Source: Stentor roeselii (Eukaryota > Ciliophora > Heterotrichea > Heterotrichida > Stentoridae). From it: DNA of 64,000 nucleotides. Shown in pieces: positions 1 through 10,740 of the stretch. The position numbers and the translations under genes are program-made. The notes beneath the pieces are model-generated. The model made no database searches. It was not told the DNA's origin and worked only from the letters and a program-made list of their open reading frames with translations. The stretch spans positions 1 through 64,000 of the forward strand of contig RSEH01000084.1 of assembly GCA_006503475.1 (NCBI GenBank). The letters are read 5' to 3'. Within the stretch, counting starts at the first letter, position 1; each line of letters begins with the position of its first letter.

Positions 1-818
1 ATAGCTACTTTTGAATCTTTAAATAGTAATTTAATATCTTCTCTTTGAATGATGCACCTTGAAAGATTATCATGTAGAATATATAACAATTTGTTCCAAA
101 AAGCTATCTTAAAAATAATCCTATTGTAAACAGCTACTAGATATTTTTCATTGCGTGTAAAGTATAAACCTATAAGTTTACTGGTATCATAATTTAGCAG
201 AAAATCTTCCCTACACTCAGATACATTCCAAACTAAAATACTGCCATTCTTTTTACATTTAAAAGTCCAAAATCTATTTTTCGAATATTTTTTGATACTA
301 GTAATTGGATCTTTATATGGTTTAAAAGATTCTATCAAGTTTTCTACATTAATATCAAAATTTAATTTAGAAAAATTATTCAAATTCAGATCATCTCTTT
401 TCATTTTTATTTTCCAGATCAGAAATCTATAGTCAGATGATCCAGTGACCAGATAGTTTCCATTAGTCGAGTAAGAACAGCAATTTACTTCAGATGAATG
501 TCCGTTCAAAGTAAACTCTGCTCTTTGCTGATTTATATTCCAGATTTTAACCGTTGTATCTTTTGATCCAGTTGCCAGATAATTTCCATAAGGAGAGTAA
601 CAACAGCATTTAACCAAATCTGAGTGTCCATTAAGAGTGAACTCTTCTCTTCGCTCTTTTATATTCCAGATTTTTAATTCACCTATATTAGTAGAGAATC
701 CTGATACAGTTGCCAGATAATTTCCATCAGGAGAGTAAGAACACCATTTAACCATATGTGAATGTCCATCGAGAGTGAACTCTTCTTTTCGCTCTTTCAT
801 ATTCCAGATTTTAACAAT
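1..818 (-). pseudogene. Open WD40 continuation beyond the TAG, partial
   Basis: The frame of the WD40 gene continues past the TAG for about 270 codons without another stop. It encodes at least three more repeats (for example SPDGNYLATVS, SPYGNYLATGSKD, STNGNYLVTGSSD) and then a divergent tail with a weaker repeat ending ILVWNVSE. It runs off the left edge. A single stop in an otherwise clean reading frame suggests a very recent nonsense change, read-through or an assembly error. No 15-nt intron can remove it: the only nearby GT...AG pair spans 14 nt and would break the frame. Confidence 0.65.
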
Positions 819-1724
819 CTAATATGATGCACTTGCTAGATATTTTCCATCAGGAGAGAAAGAACAGTAAGATACCCATTTTGAATGTCCATTCAAAGTA
901 AACTCTTCTTTTCGCTCTTTCACATTCCAGATTATAATTTGACCTAAATTATTAAACGAATCCTTTGATACAGTTGCAATATAATTTCCATCAGGAGAGT
1001 AAGAACAGCAATTTGCTGACTCTCCATCGAGTGTGTATTCTTCTCTTCTATTTTTTATATTCCAAATTTTAACCTCCTTATATGATGAAGTTACCAGATA
1101 TATTCCATCGGGAGAAAAAGGACAGCATGATATAAATCTTGACTGTCGATTTAGAGTAAACTCTTGTCTTTGCTCTTTTATATTCCAGATTGTAATTTCA
1201 CCGAATTTATTTTGATAATCTCCTGATCCAGTTACTAGATAATTTCCATCAGGAGAGTAAGAACAGCTATTTACATAGTTTGAATGCCCATTGAGAGTGA
1301 ACTCTTCTCTTCGCGCTTTTATATCCCATATTTTAATCTCCTTGTATGATCCAGTTACCAGATATATTCCATCAGGAGAGAAAGAACAGCAAGTAGAATA
1401 TTTATTATGCCCTTTCAGAGTAAACTCTTCTTTTTGCTCTTTTATATTCCAGAATATAATTTGACCTAATTTATGATAATCATCTGATCCAGATACAAGA
1501 TACCTCCCATCAGGAGAGTAAGAACAACAACTTGCCAACAATGAATGTCCTTCTTTGTCAAAGACTTTCATCGGCCATGTATATGTTTTTTCTCGATATT
1601 TTGAATACTTTGTATAATATTTATAAATCTTATCTCTAAGCTCAGCTCCTTTGCTTTCTTCATTATCTCCAGGAGCTTCGATTATTTCTTCTCTCACTAC
1701 TCTACTTGAACCAGATTCTGCCAT
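819..1724 (-). CDS. WD40-repeat protein, part before an in-frame TAG
   Basis: The first 301 residues of a WD40 beta-propeller protein. After a charged N-terminus of about 60 residues there are repeated units with the pattern SPDGxYLVTGS ... IxIWNIKxxxEEFTLNGH, typical of WD40 blades. These act as protein-binding scaffolds; the partner is unknown. The start is preceded by TATAA. The frame meets TAG at 819-821, where sibling repeats have a lysine codon (SYKEVKIW against SY-stop-IVKIW). The same frame then stays open to the window edge with more repeats, so this is probably an interrupted longer gene rather than a natural end. Confidence 0.8.
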   Translation of the reverse strand: MAESGSSRVVREEIIEAPGDNEESKGAELRDKIYKYYTKYSKYREKTYTWPMKVFDKEGHSLLASCCSYSPDGRYLVSGSDDYHKLGQIIFWNIKEQKEEFTLKGHNKYSTCCSFSPDGIYLVTGSYKEIKIWDIKARREEFTLNGHSNYVNSCSYSPDGNYLVTGSGDYQNKFGEITIWNIKEQRQEFTLNRQSRFISCCPFSPDGIYLVTSSYKEVKIWNIKNRREEYTLDGESANCCSYSPDGNYIATVSKDSFNNLGQIIIWNVKERKEEFTLNGHSKWVSYCSFSPDGKYLASASY

Positions 1725-2223
1725 TTATAGACTTAAGTTTTAAAAGAAAAATATACCTTGAATAATTTATATTTAAGTATCGAATTAAATAGTTATAATT
1801 GTCTATCCTGTCTTGCAATACAGTTAAATACTTTGATAAATTTAATAAAGAAGTCTTGAAGATTGTTCCTTGGTAGTTCCGAAGCTAAAAATCATTGATT
1901 ATTGACCGAAACTATCTGCTGGAATAAAAATTTCTATGTCATTTTTTCAATTTTAATCATTATTTAGGTATATTTGATGAATTAAGTCCTTTGCTTATTA
2001 AAATTAACTTGATAAACTTATTCCTGAAATTTAGATGCATCGTAATCAATAAAATTTCTAATTTTTTAATCTTATTACCTAACAAATTTAAAATTTTTCT
2101 AAGTGTCTATTCAAAAGCCATGACTAAATCAAAATTTTTCACTAGATCTTGATTTTTCAAGTATTTGATATACTTAGCTAAATTTTATTACGGTAGAAAA
2201 ATATATTTTCAGACATCTTTATA
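1725..2223. other. Intergenic, no gene seen
   Basis: AT-rich DNA between two divergent genes. I see no convincing open frame, RNA gene or repeat. The right end (TTTATA directly before the ATG at 2224) resembles the start-proximal motif seen at other genes here. Confidence 0.6.
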
Positions 2224-2883
2224 ATGTTTAATTGGCTAGCTAAGAATTCGATCTCCTGTGTCAAAGCTATCAGAAAGAGGTTCTTGACAAAAAATATTTA
2301 CCCTGAGACACCAACAAAGATTTCATATGATATTGATAACTATGAAAAAATTCTTGATGGAAGCATCCTCTCAGTAGATAAATCATTGATAATAAAAGAT
2401 ATTATTCAATATAATAGTTTGCTCATAACAAGGCCAATGAGGTGGGGTAAATCACTGACCCTAAAGATGTTTGAGAGTTTTTTCCAACCGAAATTTTCAT
2501 CAGAAGGAAATATTGTCAATGATGATGAGAAAAAGGAAAAATTTTAGAAATTGTTAATCGGGACTGAAATATTAACAGTGCATCCATTTACGGGTGAAAA
2601 TAAAGAAACCAAAATTATTGATTTACAAGGATCACTTCCAATAATAACTCTCACCTTTGAGAATATTGACGATTTAACCACCAAAAATAAAATTTTTACA
2701 AGTTTTAGAGATTTACTTAGTGATGGAATATATCCTCATAAATATTTATTAACATCAACAAAACTAATAGATCAATATAATCAGGAATTATTGAAAAAGT
2801 TTTTTAGACCTGAAAAAGAACATCCTATAGAAAACGATATAACCTATACCTTATGGGCTCTTATAAAATCTTTGAGCTCGTAA
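2224..2883 (+). pseudogene. AAA-ATPase-like (PF09820 type) gene, broken
   Basis: Two in-frame halves (107 and 110 codons) separated by one TAG at 2545-2547. The first half carries the hallmark of the predicted AAA-ATPase family that usually precedes a PD-(D/E)XK nuclease-like domain: a DNYEKIL segment, SVDKSLIIKDI, then LLITRPMRWGKSLTLKM with a Walker A-like GKS. The second half has the IITLTFENI strand and a helical stretch expected next, but the Walker B DEYD segment and everything after it are missing. The family is mostly bacterial, with scattered expansions in eukaryotes, so transfer is possible. Function unknown; probably dead. Confidence 0.6.
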
Positions 2884-4106
2884 TCTTTGAGGCACCAAAA
2901 TCTTTATGAAAACAATTACTCTTTTATATCAAAATACTGATTTTACCTCTGACCAGATGCATTATTGAACTTACTCCTATTGAATTACATAAAAAAAGGT
3001 TTAATATCATTGATAATTACATTTTTACAATAAATTATTTAAATTTTGATAATTGTTAAGGAAAATTGTGAAAATATGAGTAAAGAAGTTCAAAATTATG
3101 CCAACTATTATTGATTACACCTATTTGATTAAAGGTACTTTTAATGTTTGTAATGTTAAATTTCTTATCAATAATGGAGATATTATTGCAGGGATATAAT
3201 GATCATACAAACTCTTCTGTACTCGAATAAATTCAACTTAAATAGAATTTCTCTCATGAATTTGATAGACCATAAAAAATATATTAAAGTTGATTGATAA
3301 ACAATTGATTATTTTTAATAGTAATATTTGTGATATATTCCATATTTGAATAATTATAATGATTAAACTAAGGGTATACTAAACTAACAATTCAATCGTT
3401 AGGCTCACGAATAACTCTATCAAAGTTTTTAATTTTGGTCATTCCAGAAATCTGTTGATTATATTCATTGAAGATAGATTTAGATTTGGCTGTTTGCCTT
3501 AATTTTATTACCGAAGTCAGATTAGTTGGAAAAAGGCGACATCTGTTGGAGTACGGAGAATTATCTAATATTGCTTCCGATTATTTTAAGTTTCGTTCAA
3601 AATTTAAATAATTATTAGAGTTTTTTTGTGAGTGATACAAATTCTTGAATCTGAAATAGTTCTTTAAGATACGTCAGAAGTCACTACCATCATTAAGAAT
3701 TAAGTGCCGATGATAAAACTTTAATTCTTTTGCAGTGATAATACAGTAAAGTTTTCTAACTGTGGATTTTCCACTGCTGATCATATATAAAGACTAGAAT
3801 TTTGATAATAGAGATAGTGTTACGAATATAGGAGTCTTTTGTGATGCATTCTGGAAATGTTTTAACTTGCCTCACAGTTTAATTGGAAAGCAGGTCGTTA
3901 TTTTAGAATTTAAGATGATTAATTTATTTGCAATTTTCTTGTTATTTTAAGTAATAATCACAATTTCAAATTTTACTAAAAAATAAACAGGCATAATTTC
4001 ATTTTTGTAAAGTCTCTATACCAATATGATTAACTTAGTAAATTTATAGGGAAACTTCAGTTAATATTCATACAAGAAAATTAATCAAATCTAAATTATT
4101 ATCTAA
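2884..4106. other. Gene-poor decayed stretch
   Basis: About 1.2 kb of AT-rich DNA with stops in all frames. Its left part probably holds unrecognisable remains of the AAA-ATPase-like gene, since the domain is cut off with no clean end. I find no tRNA, repeat array or intact gene. Confidence 0.5.
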
Positions 4107-6093
4107 CTAATCGCCCCACAATGGATTGATGCACTCCGGGTATCTATCTTTAACTTTTCTTGCATCATAGGTTTGATGATTTTGACCACGAAGCTCGTTA
4201 TACTTTGAATGAAGATTGTACACCCATACTAAATAGGTTTTACCTACTATTAAGGGCTACAGTATTTATTACAAATACCTCAATAGAAATTACAACCTGT
4301 ATTTATTCGTACGATCTGAATTAAACGTACCTTCTTTTTTTATACAGGGGGCTGTTTAGTTCACGACCTTATTTTATTTACCTTCTTTGTTAGTACTGCC
4401 TGATAAACGATTTTACAGTCTTATTTTCCAGTACCTTCTTTTCAAATACCATCTGATGATTATTCTTACCATCTTATTTTCAATCACCTTTTTTTATAGT
4501 ACTGCCTGCAAGTAAGAGTCACTATCTTCTGTAAATAATACAATCTGTTTGAAAATACCTTAACATTAATTACATAAAAATAGATACTGCTCGTTATTTG
4601 ATATCATGATATCCCTGATCAAATTTTTTTGATACCATACTTCCCAGTCAGAATCTATAGAATTTAAGAAAAACTTGTACTGTTGATACTTTTGAGACAC
4701 AGTCAATGACCTGAAAGTTAAATTCATTTCACCAGCCCGTCTTGCAAGCCTTGCTTGGTCAATTTGATTTAGTCTCAATTCTTCGGCTTGTTTTTTCTTT
4801 TTTTCTTCCTCTTCTTGCTTTCTTTTCAATTCTTCAGCTACTTTCCTCTTTTCATCTTCTTCATCCTGCTTTTTTTTTAATTCTCTTGCTTCTATCTTCC
4901 TCTGCTTTTCCTCCTCCTGCTTATTTTTTAGTTGCTCTTGCTCATTCCTGAATTGTTTGCAATCATCTAATTCTTTTCTAACATAATTCTGGAGTCCTTG
5001 ATACTCCTGAGTAAGTCCTTGAACCTCAATTTTAATATTATCACAAAATAAATTGAAACTTTCATTTAATCTATCAATGCTTTCTTTACACTCTACCCTT
5101 AAATCTTCATTTCCTTTATGGGTATTTTCGCCTATCATATTAGTAGTTGCTTCCAAAGTCTGATTGATTTCGAATATCCTTTTTTCAACAATCATAGAAA
5201 TTTCTTAAAACTGAAGATCGATTTGATTTTGAGCATATTCATTCAGCTCCTTCATCTTCTTCTCCTGAACATATTCAACTCCATCTGAACAATAAGCCGA
5301 TTAGCAGTGCTATCTAACTTACAGATGACTTCTTCAATTTTACTATCTTGAATTTCGAGCAGCTGTTCAAAAGCAAGTTCTCTTTCCTGCAAAAGATGAG
5401 TCCTTTCATTTAAAAAAAACTTTGTTCCCTTTCTTGAATCTCAATGTCTTGCCCCCTAAAGGAGTTTTGAAGGTTCTGTTCAATCTGAAGAGTAGAGTTT
5501 TCCAAGCGAGCGAGTCGTGTTTTGATTTCTTCTCGACTCTCCTTCTCTCGATGAGATTGACTTCTAACTTCTTCCAGCAACTCATTGCTTTTTGACAAGT
5601 GGCCCATTATGGATTTGATGTCCTCACTGAATAAAGAGAAGTCAACTAAGGAACTTTCGTTTGAAAAGTGGTCATCGACGAGTTTCTTGAAGTCCTCTGA
5701 AGTCTTAAACTTTAATTTCAGGTCACCCAGATCTTTGAATGACTCTAGGGGAAGAGACTGAGTTTGTGATAAGTTTGAAGCCATCTCAATCAGCTTGTCT
5801 TGGCGTTCTGTCAGTTCTGATGTGATTTGGCAGAGCTTTTTGCAGACCTCTTCAAACATCTCCTTACCTGTCAGCATCACCTTGCTCATTGTTGATGAAA
5901 GGGTCTTCATTTCTTTGGCTAGAAGAGATGGAGTCCCCTGGTCTTCTAGCTTCAGTAGAGGGCGGATTGAGTGGCTTCCTAGTGCTTCCAGGTGCCCTTC
6001 GATGTGGTATTCACAGTATTTCAGCCTGCGGTCGCATGAACAGCTATTTTTTTGACTGCCTCGGCAGTCACCGTAGGAACATCTGTCATCCAT
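4107..6093 (-). pseudogene. B-box/coiled-coil/repeat protein, broken (TRIM-like layout)
   Basis: The intact N-terminal frame (5410-6093, 227 codons) begins with a Cys/His module of B-box type (CSYGDC, CSCDRRLKYC, EYHIEGH, SHSIRP) followed by long coiled coil. It breaks in a run of eight T residues on the minus strand. The coiled coil resumes in another frame (NERTHLLQERELAFEQ), shifts again, passes a TAA, and continues as a 209-codon Glu/Lys-rich frame (4566-5195). Further down lie decayed 51-53-nt repeats and a coding-looking end (RYPECINPLWGD, stop at 4107-4109). I count at least two frameshifts and one stop before the repeats. Start context TTATAATAAATG is good. A host gene in decay. Confidence 0.65.
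4329..4540 (-). repeat. Four decayed tandem repeats of 51-53 nt
   Basis: The string ACCTT(C)TTTT recurs at 4329, 4380, 4433 and 4486 (plus-strand view), spaced 51, 53 and 53 nt, with further shared segments (CTTATTTT, TAGTACTGCCTG). On the minus strand the units encode variants of a roughly 18-residue motif such as YQAVL-KKV, HQMVFEKKVLENK and YQAVLTKKV, in changing frames. They look like a former 54-nt coding repeat at the C-terminal part of the broken B-box gene. Confidence 0.55.
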
Positions 6094-7478
6094 TTATTAT
6101 AATTAGTTTAAATTTGGATATATTAAAGAGCTAGAAAATTTTGTTCAAAGAGTTGAGTAAGTTTCTTTGTCTTTTACTAAGTATCTATATTTTTAGGATT
6201 AAAAATGGAGGAATTGAAAATTGTTGTGGATTGAAATCTGGATGAAAAGGCATAGTTTGTGTTTAAAGTTCAGTTATAATCAAATCAAAGGTATTTGACT
6301 TTGCTTAAATTTTTTGATTATTTTAAAATGGTGGTTCTTTCCTTTTGATTAGAATATTCAAATATAATCTAGTTTCGGCTGGTAAATTAGTCTTTTCAGA
6401 GATAATTAAATCTTTGAAAGTTTGATCTTTTCCCATTGAAGCGATATCATATTATTTTAGGTCATTGTCGTCATGAGTGATTATTTATAGTTCATATCAT
6501 TCAGCTCGTATAATTTCAAAATCAAATTATATATTATGATCATTATTTAAATATAAACTATATGCTGATTTTTTTTTATGTTTTTTACCTATAATATCAA
6601 ACTAGAAATTATTGAGTCAAAATATAAATTACATAAATAATTATATCTAACCCAAAGGGTGAAAATGATCTCAATATATATACTTTAGCGTATATATCTG
6701 ATATTCAAACCTTTTTATTAAACATTTTTTATATTTCCAGGTTGTAATTAGGTACCGGTTAAGTATATATATAAACTCATGTATAATAATACTGCATGAG
6801 ATTTCATTCTTTAGTAATATCTGTAATTTATATATATTCGCCTTCTTAAAGATTTTCCAAATGAAAAAAAATTGTAGTCTCCTAATTTAAGTAGGCCATT
6901 TCAATATAATTAAAATCAAGATATCTCTTGAATTTATTTCCATCATAATTTGAATAGTTTCGATTATAAAATCGAATATCTTTGATATACTGATTAATTC
7001 ATATTACTTAGTTAATTAATCACGAGAAAGTAATTAATAAATAATAGAGATAATTGACAGTTTATCTAAAGATTTAACTGTAAATAGTTAACACAAGAGA
7101 GGAAAAGATCAATAATTAAATCTTATTTCTAAACTAATAAAATACAAACATGAATAATATAATCGATAGAATTTAAATGTATTTGATATAATTTCTAATC
7201 TAGACTTGAACATGAAATCAAGATTTATCTTTATATAGTGCTACCCCTTCAAAATTTGAGTAAAAAACTCTTATATTATATTCGCAGAAGAAAAAAAATT
7301 CAAAAATTAACTTTCAATAGAAAACAATTTTCAAGACCCCAGCCGAAAAAGACATCCACCTTATTTTATCATCAAAACATTCCAAATCCAAAAAAAAAAT
7401 TTAAAAATCAGCCTTAACTCTAAACCCATCTAAAATATTTAAGACATATTAAGTGTCTACAATTTCCTTATAATAGTA
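6094..7478. other. AT-rich intergenic, no gene seen
   Basis: Nearly 1.4 kb of very AT-rich DNA without a believable open frame or structured RNA. The right end has TTATAATAGTA directly before the ATG at 7479, matching the start-proximal motif of other genes. Confidence 0.6.
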
Positions 7479-9188
7479 ATGGCTGATCTTGCAGAAGACA
7501 TCAAGCAGAAGCGTGTGATAAAAGAATATAAACCGTTCGTCGACAAATCACTAGAAAATTACCATGACGAGACCCAAATCTGGAACCTTTTCGACTTGGT
7601 AGAAAAGCAGTTAAAAGAATTCGGAGATATAAGTTCCAAATTTCCCTCAGACTTTCAGACAGTCATCGAAAAAGGAGCATTTTGCGACTTCAAACATATC
7701 TCAAACGTATACAAAAGCATTACATCTGAAGACGCATCGTTGAAAGGGAACCTTGCATTCAGAAAATTGGTTAAATTTATCTTTGTATGGCAAATCTTAC
7801 AAAAAAGGGTCATCGAACCACAGTGGTACCCCTTGATCATCGAAGTCGCTAACATTCTCAACCAAAACGAAAAGTTCAGAATAAATGCATTCGCGATAAC
7901 AGTCACTAATATCCTTTTGGCACAGTGTCAGAATAGTCAATTGAATTTTCAAGAAATGGCTGAAGCTTTCAGGTTTGCTCACACTTTGCACAATAAAATA
8001 AAAAATAGATACCGAATGATTTTAGAGCTTTCATTTCTGTTGTCGATTTTAAAATGCCGGATTTATGATAAGATTCTCGAACCTACTGAAGAAAAATTTA
8101 AGGATGCCATTGAGTGTGTCTTGTTGGCTGAATCGCATTACGCTGATGTGGCTGTCCTCAAAGACTCACTTAAACTCAGCATCAGTCAATGGAAAGGACT
8201 TGGAAAGTTGAAGGAAAATATCGACTTTGAAGCCTTAAACAAACCATGTGAAATAAAACCATTCGTAGAAAATAAGGAAGACGTTGAATCTCAAGATATT
8301 CTAATTTCCTTGTCTGATGGCTATATTAATGCTAAGAACGATAAGATCATTTACATGACTGATCAAGATTTCGTTCAAGTATCGATCTGGAAAGCCATAG
8401 TTATCAAACAAAAATCTAATGATTCTGAGGGAGATCAATTCATTGCAATCAAGGAATGCTCCTCACATACCTTGGACAAACTGAAAGGTTATTTCGAAGA
8501 AGCTGAAGTGCTTAAAGCGCTTTCAGGAGTCTCAAAAAACTTTCTGCAGTTTTATTCAGCTCGTCTTCAAGAGTCGACATTAGGAGAAAACAAGCAGTTT
8601 GTCTTTACTATTCAGATGGAATATGTGGAAAGTACATTAAAAAATGATAAAATTAAAAGAGAAACAAATAACAAGCCTTATAATCAATTTGAAATTTTAT
8701 CGATTTACAAACAATTGATTCTCGCCTTCAACTTGATGAGAGAATTGAACATTCTTCACTGTGATATTAAACCAAGTAATATCATGATTACAAATGATTT
8801 CGTCATTAAAATCATTGATTTCAATACTGCCAAAATCGGAATTGATGACAAAACTATGCAGGTTGGAGCAGTGGGAACCAAAGACTTCATGAGTCCTGAA
8901 ATTAGAGCTGGATATGACAGTAACTGCCCTGTTTCAATGAAGGAGGATAAAGCTGACGTTTTTAGTCTTGGATTAACCATATTGAGTCTTGTTACAAATA
9001 AGCCCATAGTTGATTTAAATCTTGAAAAAAACAAGCCGGCATTACTTGAAATTATAAATTCAATAAATTTCGAATGGCTAAAATCGACATTGATGGGCAT
9101 GCTTGAATTCGATTATACTAAAAGATTAGGGCTAAAAGACTTGATAAGTAAATTCCCAGATGATGCAAGTGTAACTGCCCAAACTTAG
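7479..9188 (+). CDS. Protein kinase-like protein with long N-terminal region
   Basis: 569 residues. The N-terminal ~270 residues are probably helical and resemble nothing I recognise. A kinase domain follows (about 290-560): IAIKECS supplies the beta-3 lysine, HCDIKPSNIMI the catalytic loop, IDFNTAKIG the metal loop, GTKDFMSPE the P+1 region and DVFSLGLTI the F-helix Asp. The catalytic and metal-binding aspartates are present, but HRD is HCD and DFG is DFN, and no glycine-rich loop is clear before the lysine. It may be weakly active or a pseudokinase. Standard start context; complete. Confidence 0.85.
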   Translation: MADLAEDIKQKRVIKEYKPFVDKSLENYHDETQIWNLFDLVEKQLKEFGDISSKFPSDFQTVIEKGAFCDFKHISNVYKSITSEDASLKGNLAFRKLVKFIFVWQILQKRVIEPQWYPLIIEVANILNQNEKFRINAFAITVTNILLAQCQNSQLNFQEMAEAFRFAHTLHNKIKNRYRMILELSFLLSILKCRIYDKILEPTEEKFKDAIECVLLAESHYADVAVLKDSLKLSISQWKGLGKLKENIDFEALNKPCEIKPFVENKEDVESQDILISLSDGYINAKNDKIIYMTDQDFVQVSIWKAIVIKQKSNDSEGDQFIAIKECSSHTLDKLKGYFEEAEVLKALSGVSKNFLQFYSARLQESTLGENKQFVFTIQMEYVESTLKNDKIKRETNNKPYNQFEILSIYKQLILAFNLMRELNILHCDIKPSNIMITNDFVIKIIDFNTAKIGIDDKTMQVGAVGTKDFMSPEIRAGYDSNCPVSMKEDKADVFSLGLTILSLVTNKPIVDLNLEKNKPALLEIINSINFEWLKSTLMGMLEFDYTKRLGLKDLISKFPDDASVTAQT

Positions 9189-9609
9189 TTAGTTTATAAG
9201 AATTAGAAAGTTATCATCAACGAAGGGGTTCTTAGTAATTCATGATTATGCAAATCACTAGAAGGTGATATTGATTATAGACTAAGTAATCAATTAATCA
9301 ATTTACTTTTGAATATTTCAAGTGGTTGTAAAAAATTTTCATTAAGGTAAGTTGAACAAACCTGAATATATTAATTCAGTTCAATCGCTGGAAAATATAA
9401 GAAATTTAAAATAATCAGCCTTACTCTTTATGATCAAGCAAGTTAAGATCCTATAAAAATTGACTAATTTCCAGGATTTATTAAAATATTACATTTTTGG
9501 TTTTCCTAAATCAAACAAAGATCAACCAAATACGAATTCTTGAAAAACTTAATCAACAACCTGTTAAAATGACATCCTCGTTTATATAATAATCAACCAT
9601 AAATAATAC
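9189..9609. other. Intergenic, nothing seen
   Basis: AT-rich spacer between two plus-strand genes. No open frame, RNA or repeat that I can support. TATATAATAATC lies a little upstream of the next ATG. Confidence 0.55.
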
Positions 9610-10080
9610 ATGTCTTACATTCCCAAAAGAGAGAAAATTTTATTTGATCGTTTGATGAATGCTGAACAAATAAGAAAAGGCATTCAGCAAGATCATTACT
9701 TGATTGAAAAAAATAAAATTGATGTAAGATATTCTCTTGAGCGAGCTGGGGAGCAAATTTTCAGACTTGAGAAGAGTCTCAAAGAAATCAGTCAGCTCAG
9801 AGAAAAAAGATCACTTATCAAAGAAATGGAAAAAACATCTGTGAAGCTAAACCAATCTTTAATCCTTCGAAACAAGGTCAGGAATCAAATCCTTGAGCAA
9901 GAAATAAAACTTAAAAACAAATCACGAAAATTGACACCATTGTGGCACGATAGTGCGAATCAAAAACAACATTCTCCAAGTCATCTGGAAATAAATACTT
10001 CCTCATTTACTCCAGTGAAGAAGCAGCCTGATTTCTTATCATCTGAGCTTATGAAAAAAATTAGGAAACCAGCCTTTTGA
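9610..10080 (+). CDS. Small coiled-coil protein
   Basis: 156 residues, highly charged and mostly predicted helical (heptad-rich stretch about residues 35-115), with a basic, Ser/Pro-rich tail. No known domain. It ends with TGA, one of several genes that show TGA is a stop in this genome. Cytoskeletal or basal-body roles are common for such ciliate proteins, but nothing here proves one. Confidence 0.75.
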   Translation: MSYIPKREKILFDRLMNAEQIRKGIQQDHYLIEKNKIDVRYSLERAGEQIFRLEKSLKEISQLREKRSLIKEMEKTSVKLNQSLILRNKVRNQILEQEIKLKNKSRKLTPLWHDSANQKQHSPSHLEINTSSFTPVKKQPDFLSSELMKKIRKPAF

Positions 10081-10397
10081 AAATCTTTTAGATTAGGTGA
10101 ATAAATATGAGAATACTTAAAGTTTTGTATACTTTGAAACTCAATTGTGATTAAATAGAACTATTAGAGTTTTTGCTCTTGGATAATCTTAATTTTAAAA
10201 TCTAGTTTCTTTGAAGAATACTAAATAATTTTATACTATATCTTTTACATATATTCAATAAAGTCTTAGAATTTTTCATTCCTTACATCAATAAATATTT
10301 AATTCTTATCCTGCTTAGCATTCTTCAATTAACTGCAAAATTTGCAGTGTACATTTGTGATTATTTTTGGTAAAAAATTTAAGATTACTCATCAAAT
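10081..10397. other. Intergenic, nothing seen
   Basis: AT-rich spacer before the decayed LamG fragment. No supported feature. Confidence 0.5.
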
Positions 10398-10740
10398 GCT
10401 AGGTATGAAATTAATGCCAAATTTCAAGTAGAATGACAGTGGAATTTATCTGGATGGTAGTACAAACTTTATTAGCATAAATAGACCTGTAACAGAATCA
10501 ATAATATTCTGGATTTTTCCAAAGTCGGATATAGAATTGATTACTATGTTGGGTATAACTATATTTATTAAATTCATTATAGATCAGGTTCTTGAGAGCT
10601 TAGGATTTATTGGAATTTCAGTCAAGGGATTAACAAAAGTTACATATATGGCTTTTAGTACCCGACTTGTCATCTAGAATTTTTTTATTCTTCCGAAATC
10701 AACCTCAGAATAGAAATTATCAATACTATATACTATTGTT
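10398..10740 (+). pseudogene. Decayed copy of the LamG-like N-terminus of the next gene
   Basis: The DNA resembles the start of the large cysteine-rich gene downstream. GGAATTTATCTGGATGG matches its GGTGTTTATCTAGATGG, the 16 bases TCAATAATATTCTGGA are identical in both, and TTTTAGTACCCG matches TTTTGAGTACTCG further on. The readable peptide pieces are DSGIYLDGSTNF and SIIFWIFPKS against DRGVYLDGSLNS and SIIFWILPKS. Frameshifts and stops interrupt it. It is a partial tandem duplicate, now dead; the left and right limits are approximate. Confidence 0.7.

Noticed and set aside
819-834. Intron as explanation for the TAG in the WD40 gene
   Set aside because: The only GT...AG span is 14 nt and its removal would break a frame that is open on both sides.
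2533-2547. 15-nt intron ending at the TAG in the AAA-ATPase-like gene
   Set aside because: The position 15 nt upstream is AAAGG, with no GT donor.
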